From positions 248,001 through 312,000 of the forward strand of contig CAJTQV010000001.1 of NCBI GenBank assembly GCA_910578385.1: a stretch of 64,000 bases of DNA. Reading direction: 5' to 3'. The notes under the pieces are model-generated. The model saw only the letters and a list, made by a program, of their open reading frames with translations. It did not search any database and was not told the origin of the DNA. The translations under genes and the position numbers were made by a program. Of this stretch, positions 34,843 through 42,651 are shown in pieces. Within the stretch, counting starts at the first letter, position 1. The number at the start of each line of letters is the position of its first letter. The DNA is from an uncultured Muribaculaceae bacterium (GTDB lineage Bacteria; Bacteroidota; Bacteroidia; Bacteroidales; Muribaculaceae).

Positions 34843-36624
34843 TTAAGATTTGGTTGAATCATTTTTTTGAGAAGATGCAGAGTCCGGTTCCGATGGAGTC
34901 TCCGGGGCTGCAGGGGTGTCCGGTGCCTTCGGGTTCCGAGGAGTCTCCGCAGCGGGTGCGGTCAGGGAACCGTCAGCGCTTGGAGCCGGTCGTGTGATGG
35001 CATCTACGTTGCTGGCGGCCTCGGCGGCGGCACGGGCATTCCGCGCGGCGGTCTCAGCGTCGGCGGCAGCCAGATCGGCAGCGGCTTTCGCCTTGTCGGC
35101 GGCTTTCTCTTCATTGATCTCAGCGAGAAGAATGTCCTCACGCACAGAATCAATGCGGGCTTTCTCCTTGGCAATGGCAGATTGTGTGGCAGTCAATGTG
35201 CTCTCAAGATTCTTCTCAATATCCTCCAGGGTAGCCTCGGCATTCTCAAGCGGGAGTCTGCCTTCGTCGGGATTGGGAGTTACGATGCCATGCTGAGTGG
35301 CAAGAGCGACATTATATGTACCCTCCTTCACGGCCTTGCGGTAGATAGGAGGAAGATTATCGATGGGATGACCTTCTTTGGTGCGGATGCCGACAACGAT
35401 CTTATAGATAAGTACTACGACAGCACTGACAAGCATCACAATCAGAGAGAGCACGAACGGGAACTCCTGATTGCTCGTGGGGAGCGGGGTGTGTCCGAAC
35501 AGCATTCCGACATACTTGAAGAAGAACGGATTGAGCACGTTGCCGAGAGAATCCATCACAGAATAGATCGATAGAGAGATAACCGCAGCGGCCGGTGTGG
35601 AGATGGCTACACACTTGTTCTCTACGTAAGGCTGGGCCACACCATAGAAGAAGCAGGCGATAAAGATACCTATACCTATTATGACAGGAAGCTTAGTCAC
35701 GAAGATAAGCAGGAAGCCGGCACCGATTGCAAGCAACATGAAGATGTAGACTCCATGCTTGAGCCATGTCATGACCCAGTTGAGCACGAATCCGGAAATC
35801 ATGATTCCGAAGAAAAGGACAGCCTGCAGGTATCCCGAAGTGACAGATGAATTGACAAGGTAGGGAATGTAATTTGAGATCGCGCCAATTACGAGAGTGA
35901 TCACGAAATAGTATATGCAATACTTGATGAGCGCCGGAATGTTGACACTCTCCTTGAAGCTGATGCTCTTCTTGGGGTTGGGAGTCCGGTTGTTGCCGAT
36001 GGCCGCCGTGTTCTCATGGCGTTCCATCGGTTCCTTGATGTACTTTCTGAGCGTTCCCGAGAATAAAAGCGGGAACAGAGGCAACAGATAGATCACGAAT
36101 GGCAGACGCCAGTCAACCTTGGCCATATATCCGGTTGCGATGACACCGATCATCAGACCGACATTGACCATAGCCGACGAGTTGCCATACTGCTGCTGAC
36201 GCTGCTTGCCTGCGAACATATCAGCCACAAACACAGAGGCCAGAGGAGATACGATACCTGCGCCTATACCGATTATGAAGCTCAGGATGATCACCACAAC
36301 CATGTTTGGGGCGAACCAGAAGCTGGCGGCGGCTATTACGTAGAAGAGACAGACCCAGTAGAGCATTTTCATGTTGTTCCATCGGGTTGCGAGGGCACCC
36401 CCGAGAAGGGTGAAGGGAATTGCGGCAATGTTTGGCGCAACGGTCAACATTTGAGTCTCAAGCTCGGTTGTGCCGGGAAACACCTTGAGCATTATCGGCA
36501 TTACCGGGGCTATTGCAAGACCGGGGATCGAAGTGATGATCCAGATGATGTAAAGATCAATCAGCGCGAGCCACCCTACGCGGGTACCTTTGCCGGATTG
36601 AACTCCGTGTCGTGAAAAACCCAT
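34843..36624 (-). CDS. MFS transporter with a long coiled-coil and Pro/Ala-rich C-terminal tail
   Basis: A 593-residue transporter. Twelve hydrophobic segments occupy residues 18-412. The remaining 179 residues are soluble: an acidic linker, a predicted coiled coil (about 460-540, alternating Ala with Glu/Lys), then a Pro-Ala-Glu-rich end. MFS carriers rarely have such a tail. The segment TELETQMLTVAPNIAAIPFTLLGG matches the MFS protein at 38410 (STLETQMLTSLPNLVIIPF), so the two are of one subgroup. It is the second gene of the porin-MFS-hydrolase operon, suggesting uptake of the hydrolase substrate across the inner membrane. Confidence 0.85.
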   Translation of the reverse strand: MGFSRHGVQSGKGTRVGWLALIDLYIIWIITSIPGLAIAPVMPIMLKVFPGTTELETQMLTVAPNIAAIPFTLLGGALATRWNNMKMLYWVCLFYVIAAASFWFAPNMVVVIILSFIIGIGAGIVSPLASVFVADMFAGKQRQQQYGNSSAMVNVGLMIGVIATGYMAKVDWRLPFVIYLLPLFPLLFSGTLRKYIKEPMERHENTAAIGNNRTPNPKKSISFKESVNIPALIKYCIYYFVITLVIGAISNYIPYLVNSSVTSGYLQAVLFFGIMISGFVLNWVMTWLKHGVYIFMLLAIGAGFLLIFVTKLPVIIGIGIFIACFFYGVAQPYVENKCVAISTPAAAVISLSIYSVMDSLGNVLNPFFFKYVGMLFGHTPLPTSNQEFPFVLSLIVMLVSAVVVLIYKIVVGIRTKEGHPIDNLPPIYRKAVKEGTYNVALATQHGIVTPNPDEGRLPLENAEATLEDIEKNLESTLTATQSAIAKEKARIDSVREDILLAEINEEKAADKAKAAADLAAADAETAARNARAAAEAASNVDAITRPAPSADGSLTAPAAETPRNPKAPDTPAAPETPSEPDSASSQKNDSTKS

Positions 36625-36670
36625 AGTATTTAAGTTTAGTGATTAAGTATCTACATATGAACTGGGAATA

Positions 36671-36703
36671 GAGGAGAGAAGAAAGGGAGGAGGGAGGAGG
36701 GAA
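36671..36703. other. Polypurine tract between porin and MFS genes
   Basis: On the plus strand the bases just beyond the porin stop are almost pure purine with repeated GGGAGGA units, so the mRNA (minus strand) carries CCUCC repeats. It could form a two-layer quadruplex on the plus strand. No other signal is seen in the 80-base gap. Confidence 0.4.
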
Positions 36704-36704
36704 A

Positions 36705-38081
36705 TCAGATTGTGAACATGAACTGCATCTGGACCCGGTTGTCGGATGCTCCGCCGACATTCCACGTCTGACGCCGGCCATACAGATATTCAAGGCCGAC
36801 CTGGAAATATGACGAGATGTTGTAGAACACGTTGCCGGCCGCATAGATCGCATATTTGTAATCATTCAGATGGTCGGGAAGTGTGGCGGCTGCTTCGGCA
36901 TATTTTGATACGCCCCATATGCGTGCTTCCGAGACCATTGCGTTTACCTGCCATTTTGGGGATATATTGTAAGTGACACCGAAATTAAGGCCCATCATCG
37001 GCGATGGTGTCATCTTGCCGGGGCTGGCATCATCGGGAATGTAAGAGAGCGGTTGTCCGGCGATATCCTGGATATAAGCCCCGATACCTTTTCCGTAGAC
37101 CGCCTGGAGATAGAGAATCAACGGTTCCACAGGATTCAGGTTACCGCTTACCATGACACCCCAGCCGGTTGAATAACGTCGTTTACCGGTGAGCAGGTCA
37201 CGATATGCGAGATTACGGATAATACCGGAGAGACGGATTCGGTTGTAGGTTGATTTACCCCACTCCACCCACATAGGGATATCGGGGATATTCTGATTGA
37301 AGGCCGTAGGATCGGCCACGGGTTGACCGGTCACCTCCTGACCTTCCCACACCTTGTAGTCTTTGCCCAGATAGCGACCGGACGAAGCATAATAGGAAGG
37401 CATGTCAAGTCCGATTGCAAACCTGAAGCCATTGTATGACTTGGAGGTGTAACTCACTTCATACGCTACATTCGAGACACATCCCGAAGGGCCTTCAGGG
37501 TCGATTGTCGGAGGCTGACACGCATATTCATCCTGAAGGAGCGTGAGTTTCTGTCCGGCGGTGAACCCGCGCCACGACACGTATGCCCTCTGCAAGACAA
37601 TACCCGTAGTGTTGCCGTTGGTGCCTACTTTGATATATCCTGTGATCTGGTCGTCGGTGCCACCGAGTCCGACCACCTGGACATCGAGGGCTGCATTGAG
37701 GGGATTGATATAGAAATGTGATTTCTTTCCCGTCGGAGGTGGTACCGGAATCTGAGATGTCACAAACGAGATGCCGGCACCTGACTGGCCATACAGGTCG
37801 TTACCGAGATCTGCTCCGATGATGGGATTTACCTGACCACCGATGGTCATTACGAACTTGTTGTCGGATGTCCTGATTGCGAAATGAGGCACCGGAATCG
37901 CCGCGTTCTCCTTCGGCCTGTCCTTATTAAGAATCTCGCGCACCTCGGCGTTGGCCGCTGTCTTTACAAACTCAATACGACTGCCGGGCGAGGAAGTGGT
38001 ATCGCACTCGGCCTTTTCTGCCGCAAGCGCTCCGGCGGGAGCACATGCACAAAAGCAAATAAGTGGAATCATGCTTTTCAT
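36705..38081 (-). CDS. DcaP-like outer-membrane porin
   Basis: A 458-residue outer-membrane channel. A signal peptide (MKSMIPLICFCACAPAGALAAE) and a charged helical stretch (about 38-60, a possible trimer coiled coil) precede beta-strands that end in VQMQFMFTI, a typical last strand. Conserved features of the DcaP family are the FVMTIGGQVNPIIGADL first strand and GVMVSGNLNPVEPLILYLQAVYGKGIGAYIQDIAG. DcaP channels take up negatively charged small molecules, such as dicarboxylates. The ATG at 38081 was chosen over 38192 because it gives the signal peptide. It is the first gene of the operon with an MFS transporter and two Ntn hydrolases. Confidence 0.78.
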   Translation of the reverse strand: MKSMIPLICFCACAPAGALAAEKAECDTTSSPGSRIEFVKTAANAEVREILNKDRPKENAAIPVPHFAIRTSDNKFVMTIGGQVNPIIGADLGNDLYGQSGAGISFVTSQIPVPPPTGKKSHFYINPLNAALDVQVVGLGGTDDQITGYIKVGTNGNTTGIVLQRAYVSWRGFTAGQKLTLLQDEYACQPPTIDPEGPSGCVSNVAYEVSYTSKSYNGFRFAIGLDMPSYYASSGRYLGKDYKVWEGQEVTGQPVADPTAFNQNIPDIPMWVEWGKSTYNRIRLSGIIRNLAYRDLLTGKRRYSTGWGVMVSGNLNPVEPLILYLQAVYGKGIGAYIQDIAGQPLSYIPDDASPGKMTPSPMMGLNFGVTYNISPKWQVNAMVSEARIWGVSKYAEAAATLPDHLNDYKYAIYAAGNVFYNISSYFQVGLEYLYGRRQTWNVGGASDNRVQMQFMFTI

Positions 38082-38409
38082 AGGCGTAATATTATGTGAA
38101 ATGATTGTGTGTGTCACAAGGCAAGTAACGTATGCCAGATGTAGAATAGAATCCTCAGGAAACGAAACGCAACTCGCATATTTTCTCGTCACTTATTAAA
38201 CACACGATTCAAAATATAGTTTCAGATACATGCAATTTATTTCACATCTGTGGCCAATGGCATAAAAATGTAAGTAACTATAAAAACGAAATAACACTTT
38301 GATTCGGCACATTCACTGATAACGCCAAGTTCTCAATAATGCCGAATTTATTGAGATGGGCAATAAACCTCACCTCTCCCCTCTTTGTTAAGAAGACAAA
38401 ACTTTCGCT
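38082..38409. promoter_or_regulatory. Divergent regulatory region with a palindrome and a complementary upstream segment
   Basis: It lies between the porin operon and the second MFS gene. TCTCAATAA (38331-38339) and TTATTGAGA (38348-38356) are perfect 9-base inverted repeats with an 8-base loop TGCCGAAT. That loop is an exact complement of ATTCGGCA at 38302-38309. This allows either an operator or an RNA pseudoknot in the MFS leader. A loose -7-like TATATTTTG (minus strand, near 38218-38210) could serve the porin gene. Confidence 0.5.
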
Positions 38410-39720
38410 ATGATTTACACAGACTCAGGCAATGGGAACAAGATTCCGTTGATATCACTTATTGCCATTCTATCGATTTCACTCACGGTAAATCTTCCCG
38501 GTCTGGCGGTATCGCCGATACTCGCCAAGCTACAGGAAATTTTTCCCCACACATCAACACTTGAGACCCAGATGCTCACATCACTTCCGAATCTGGTCAT
38601 TATCCCGTTCATACTACTGTCCGGGAAACTTGCAAAGGGTAAGGCCCAGACACTTATCCTTGCAATCGGTCTGTGCGTGTTCGCGGCAGCGGGTATTCTA
38701 TATTTCTTCGCTAAATCGATGATCATGCTTATTCTTTTAGGTTGCGTGGTCGGCGTTGGATGCGGTCTTGTCATCCCGCTCGCCGCGAGCATGATAGCGG
38801 TTTATTTCACAGGACGCCGGAACGTATGGGCACTCGGACTGAAATCAGGAACTTCAAATGCAGCAGTCATCGTTGCCACACTTTTTGTCGGCTGGGTGGC
38901 GGCCTACAACTGGCATCTCTCGTTCCTTGTCTATCTTGTGCCGGTCATCCCGATACTCCTGATACCATTCATGACCCCGGGGTATATATGCTCACATGCC
39001 CAGCCTCCTATCAATATGACAGCCGAGGCCGTGCATGGCTCGAAGACACCGGCAACCAGACCACTTCCGGCAAAAGGGCATAAACTTGCACTGCGACTAT
39101 TAGCGGGAGTCATCGCCCTCTACATCATCTGCACCTACGCCACAATAGCTGTCAGCTACAGCTTGCCATTCGCTATGGACCATTACGGGTTCAGTTCAGG
39201 AGCTGTCGGCATAGCGACAGCGATGTTCTTCATCTCCGCGACACTTGCCGGGTTCACACTCCCCTTCATGATCAAAGGCTGCAAGAGTTGGACAATCCTG
39301 ATCTCGATAGCCATCTCCGCAGCAGGATTATTGTTGGTTTCCCTGTTCCATTCGATGTGGATATATATAGTTGGCATATTCATGACCGGCTACGGCTACG
39401 GCATAGTGCAGCCAATCATATATGACAAAACGACCTCGATCGCACCCGACAAGGCACATGCGAACCTATATTTCTCATATGTGCTGACGGGCAATTACAT
39501 CGCGATCTCCTGCGCACCCTTCTTCATCAAGCTGATGGCCATTATATTCCACACGTCGACCACGGCATCACCCAATTTCACCTTCTTCCTCAATGCGGCC
39601 ATAATGGGGCTATTGCTGATTACCGGAATCCTGCTACGCAAAAAATATGTGTTCAGCGTTGACCCGGTGAGCACCGCAGCCCGACACAGACCGGCACCGA
39701 AACCTGTGAAAAAAAGCTGA
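38410..39720 (+). CDS. MFS transporter, same subgroup as the operon carrier
   Basis: A 436-residue inner-membrane carrier with 12 predicted helices. The subgroup motif HTSTLETQMLTSLPNLVIIPFILLSG is shared with the MFS protein at 34843-36624, but this one has only a short basic C-terminal tail (AARHRPAPKPVKKS) and no coiled coil. A charged central loop (about 200-225) joins the two halves. It is divergent from the porin-MFS-hydrolase operon, with a structured 328-base region between them, so it may export the hydrolysis product or import the same substrate. Direction and substrate cannot be read. Confidence 0.85.
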   Translation: MIYTDSGNGNKIPLISLIAILSISLTVNLPGLAVSPILAKLQEIFPHTSTLETQMLTSLPNLVIIPFILLSGKLAKGKAQTLILAIGLCVFAAAGILYFFAKSMIMLILLGCVVGVGCGLVIPLAASMIAVYFTGRRNVWALGLKSGTSNAAVIVATLFVGWVAAYNWHLSFLVYLVPVIPILLIPFMTPGYICSHAQPPINMTAEAVHGSKTPATRPLPAKGHKLALRLLAGVIALYIICTYATIAVSYSLPFAMDHYGFSSGAVGIATAMFFISATLAGFTLPFMIKGCKSWTILISIAISAAGLLLVSLFHSMWIYIVGIFMTGYGYGIVQPIIYDKTTSIAPDKAHANLYFSYVLTGNYIAISCAPFFIKLMAIIFHTSTTASPNFTFFLNAAIMGLLLITGILLRKKYVFSVDPVSTAARHRPAPKPVKKS

Positions 39721-39766
39721 AAAAGTAATGGGCCATTTTAAATTTAAAATGGCCCATTACTTTTTC
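39721..39766. terminator. 46-bp perfect palindromic bidirectional terminator
   Basis: Two exact 23-base arms meet at AAA|TTT (39743/39744) without a loop. Both outer ends are A5/T5 runs and the middle holds GGGCCATTTTAAA. It follows the MFS stop directly and serves the converging DHA2 operon on the minus strand as well. Confidence 0.85.
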
Positions 39767-39842
39767 AAAACTCCGTTAAGTCAACAGGAATGTAACCTGA
39801 TATCTTTCGCTCTATTTTTCGTGAGTCAGCCTTTTTTCAAGG

Positions 39843-41228
39843 TCAGCCTTTGACTTGGGCGATGGGGGTTACTTTGGATTTGCGGCTCAGGCTGAAGATG
39901 CCGGCCACAAGGGCGAAGGAGAGGGAAATCCATAGGCAGATGTGGACGAGTTCGTAGGTGGTGGCTGCAAACACCGCGAAGACTATGGTGACGAGGGTCG
40001 CACCGAGCGTCTGGCCTACCAGCCGCGCCGTGCTCTGCATTCCTCCCGCACCCCCGGTCCGGTTAATCGGAGTAGCCGTTACCATCACGATGTTGTTGGG
40101 TGTCTGGAACAATCCGTAACCGATTCCGCATACCGTCATGCGCCATATTATCCCCCAGGCAGACACACCAGACTCGGGCATCAAAATCATCAGGAACAGT
40201 CCGCAGGCAAATACCGCCATGCCGACAGCCGCAGTCACTCCGGCGTTATGCTTCTCCACAAAGCGGGCGGCAAGCGGCGAAACAATCATTGTGGCGAGTG
40301 GCCACGGGGTCATGAGCAGACCTGTCACGATCGAGGAGAAGCCGTAGCTGTTGAGCAATATGAACGGGAGAGCGACCATCGCAAGCATCTGCGCGATAAA
40401 CGAACATACCGAAGTTATGACACTCAGCGTGTACAGACGGATTTTGAACAGGTCAACGGGCAGCATCGGATCACTGCGGTGCAATTCACGGCGTATGTAG
40501 AATATGGCCACCACGGCCGCACAGCCCAACAGTATGAACAATCTCGGTTCGTCGCTCCTGCCCGTGTATCCACCTAATGCAAGGAAAAGCAAGCCGAACA
40601 TGAGTATGTTCTCCACAGCACTCACCATGTCATATTTTGTGCGGTGCTCCTTCTTAGGATTCTGAGGCAGATATTTCTTTCCCAGAAGAAAAGCGGCCAC
40701 TCCAAACGGCACATTTATAAGGAAGAGCCAGTGCCATGAGGCGATAGACAGCAAAGCTCCTGCTATGGTCGGGCCGGCAGCCGTAGCGCTGGCCACAACC
40801 ATTCCGTTGAGGGCGAGACCCCGGCCGAGTACCTTGCGCGGATAAATCAGACGGGTCAGAGCGATGTTGACACTCATGACGCAGGCCGCACCAATACCCT
40901 GAATCGCGCGCGAAACAAGAATCGCGGTGAAGTTCCACGAGGCCGCACACATTGCCGAGGCGAGCGTGAAGATGACCACACCCGTCAGGAACGTGCGACG
41001 GTAGCTGAACAGGTCGCCCACCGACGACAGCGGCAGAATCAGCATCGTGATCAGCAGCTGATATATGGTTACAATCCAGACCGTGAGCGAGTCTGAGATT
41101 CCGAACTTGGTGGCGAGCACAGGAAGTGCCACATTGACCACCGTGACATCAAGAACGGTCATCACCAACACGATAAGGATGGCGATGACCGCAGTGTACT
41201 TTTTCAAAGATAGTTTCTCTGTTTCCAT
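39843..41228 (-). CDS. DHA2-family MFS multidrug exporter (EmrB/QacA-like)
   Basis: A 461-residue drug:H+ antiporter with 14 predicted helices. The family motifs VLDVTVVNVALP (motif D1, helix 1), WIVTIYQLLITMLILPLSSVGDLFSYRRTFLTGV (motif A region) and AIQGIGAACVMSVN (motif B) are present, with antiporter motif C-like AAGPTIAGALLS. The ATG at 41228 (METEKLSLKKY) is chosen; the open frame upstream overlaps the neighbouring gene. It is the last gene of a minus-strand operon behind a complete RND pump, 10 bases after the outer-membrane factor gene. Confidence 0.88.
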   Translation of the reverse strand: METEKLSLKKYTAVIAILIVLVMTVLDVTVVNVALPVLATKFGISDSLTVWIVTIYQLLITMLILPLSSVGDLFSYRRTFLTGVVIFTLASAMCAASWNFTAILVSRAIQGIGAACVMSVNIALTRLIYPRKVLGRGLALNGMVVASATAAGPTIAGALLSIASWHWLFLINVPFGVAAFLLGKKYLPQNPKKEHRTKYDMVSAVENILMFGLLFLALGGYTGRSDEPRLFILLGCAAVVAIFYIRRELHRSDPMLPVDLFKIRLYTLSVITSVCSFIAQMLAMVALPFILLNSYGFSSIVTGLLMTPWPLATMIVSPLAARFVEKHNAGVTAAVGMAVFACGLFLMILMPESGVSAWGIIWRMTVCGIGYGLFQTPNNIVMVTATPINRTGGAGGMQSTARLVGQTLGATLVTIVFAVFAATTYELVHICLWISLSFALVAGIFSLSRKSKVTPIAQVKG

Positions 41229-41238
41229 CAAAAAGGTT

Positions 41239-42639
41239 TTACGGGTCTGAGCGGCCGGAAGTCTCGGAGCCTCCTCCAAGAGCCCGGTAGAGCGTGACAA
41301 CCGACTGCAGCTGATTATACTTGTCAACAACAAGATTGAGCCGTGAGTTCAGAAGGTCCTGCCGCGATGAGAGCAGTTCGAGATAAGTGGCGTTGCTTGT
41401 CCTGAACAGGAGCTCATTCGAACTTACCGTTTTCTCAAGAGCCTCGCTCTGCGATGTGTGATGCTCTATGTCGCGGCTGTAGGCCTCGATGGCATATAGC
41501 GCATCGTTGACCTCCTGCCCCGCCTCAAGCAACGTCTGCCGGTAGTTGAGCAACGCAATCTCCTCCTCGTCTTCCGATATACGGAGATTTGCCTTCAATT
41601 TACCACGTTGGAAAATCGGCTGCACCAGCGAACCAAGAGCCTGCAACAGCCAGCCGCCCGGATTAGAAACGGCCTGACCCAGCGAATTAGTCCATCCCGC
41701 AGAACCTCCGAGCGTCAACGAGGGGTAGAAAGCGGCCCTCGATTGGTTGACGGCATAGAACGATGCCGCGAGAGTCATCTCTGCCTGAACCACATCGGGG
41801 CGACACGACAGAAGACTGAGGGGCAGTCCGACAGAAATATCGGCAGGAAGGGTCTGCTCCTTGAGAGAAGTCCTCTCAACAGGACGGTAAGTCTCGCCCA
41901 ACAGGGTGCAGATTGAGTTCTCTACCTCTCGGCGCTGACGCATAAGACCGTTGTTGGCCGCAAGCAGCTGTTCGAGATTGGCGCGTGCCTGACTTACGGC
42001 ATTTGCACGTATGTCACCGACTTTCAACTGGAGTTCCATGGCGCGGAGCTGCTCTTTCCAGAGCTCGATCGTGGCAGTGCTTATATCTATCTGCTCGTCG
42101 AACATAAGGAGAGAATAGTATGCCTCGGCCACCGATGATATGAGCCGGGAACGAACAGCCTGAGCATATGCGGTCTGACCGAGCAACTGCGCCTGTGACT
42201 CACGTTTGGCATTTCGTAGCTTACCGAACAGGTCAATCTCCCAGCTCAGAGAGACAGGAATCTCGTAAGTTTTCGAAGCCTTGTTGCCATCGACACTTGT
42301 AATCGCACCCCCCGGCGAGAACGTCAGCGAAGGGAGATATGCGAGTTTCGCAGCGTTGAGGCTTGCAGCAGCCTGATCAACCCTGAGAAACGCCACACGA
42401 AGGTCTGTATTGTTCTCCAAGGCCCGGTTGACAAGCGCCCTCAGACAGCGGTCTCTGAAAAGGCTGTCCCACGGCATTGTGCCCAGCGAGCCAGCCGAGT
42501 CTACGTAGGCCCGGGTAGAATCATTGTAGAGCGAGTCCACCGCCGGGACCTCCGGTCTGCTGTACGTGCGGTACAGATTGCAGCCGGTAAGTCCGAGCGA
42601 CAGAATCGGAAGAATTGTTATTATTGGAAGAAGTTTCAT
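41239..42639 (-). CDS. Outer-membrane factor of an RND efflux pump (NodT/OprM-like lipoprotein)
   Basis: A 466-residue TolC-fold lipoprotein. LGLTGC gives the lipid anchor (Cys20). Two OEP repeats of long helices and barrel strands follow, with PWDSLFRDRCLRALVNRALENNTDLRVAFLRVDQA and SWEIDLFGKLRNAKRESQAQLLG as characteristic segments. It forms the exit duct of a tripartite pump with the adaptor and permease encoded just upstream (12-base gap). The C-terminal 20 residues end the last helix without extra domains. Confidence 0.92.
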   Translation of the reverse strand: MKLLPIITILPILSLGLTGCNLYRTYSRPEVPAVDSLYNDSTRAYVDSAGSLGTMPWDSLFRDRCLRALVNRALENNTDLRVAFLRVDQAAASLNAAKLAYLPSLTFSPGGAITSVDGNKASKTYEIPVSLSWEIDLFGKLRNAKRESQAQLLGQTAYAQAVRSRLISSVAEAYYSLLMFDEQIDISTATIELWKEQLRAMELQLKVGDIRANAVSQARANLEQLLAANNGLMRQRREVENSICTLLGETYRPVERTSLKEQTLPADISVGLPLSLLSCRPDVVQAEMTLAASFYAVNQSRAAFYPSLTLGGSAGWTNSLGQAVSNPGGWLLQALGSLVQPIFQRGKLKANLRISEDEEEIALLNYRQTLLEAGQEVNDALYAIEAYSRDIEHHTSQSEALEKTVSSNELLFRTSNATYLELLSSRQDLLNSRLNLVVDKYNQLQSVVTLYRALGGGSETSGRSDP

Positions 42640-42651
42640 TTCTTGAAGTGT

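Noticed and set aside
34867..35574. Plus-strand open frames opposite the MFS tail
   Set aside because: The tail could have been the artefact instead, but it continues in frame from the MFS core, and the plus frames have no motif.
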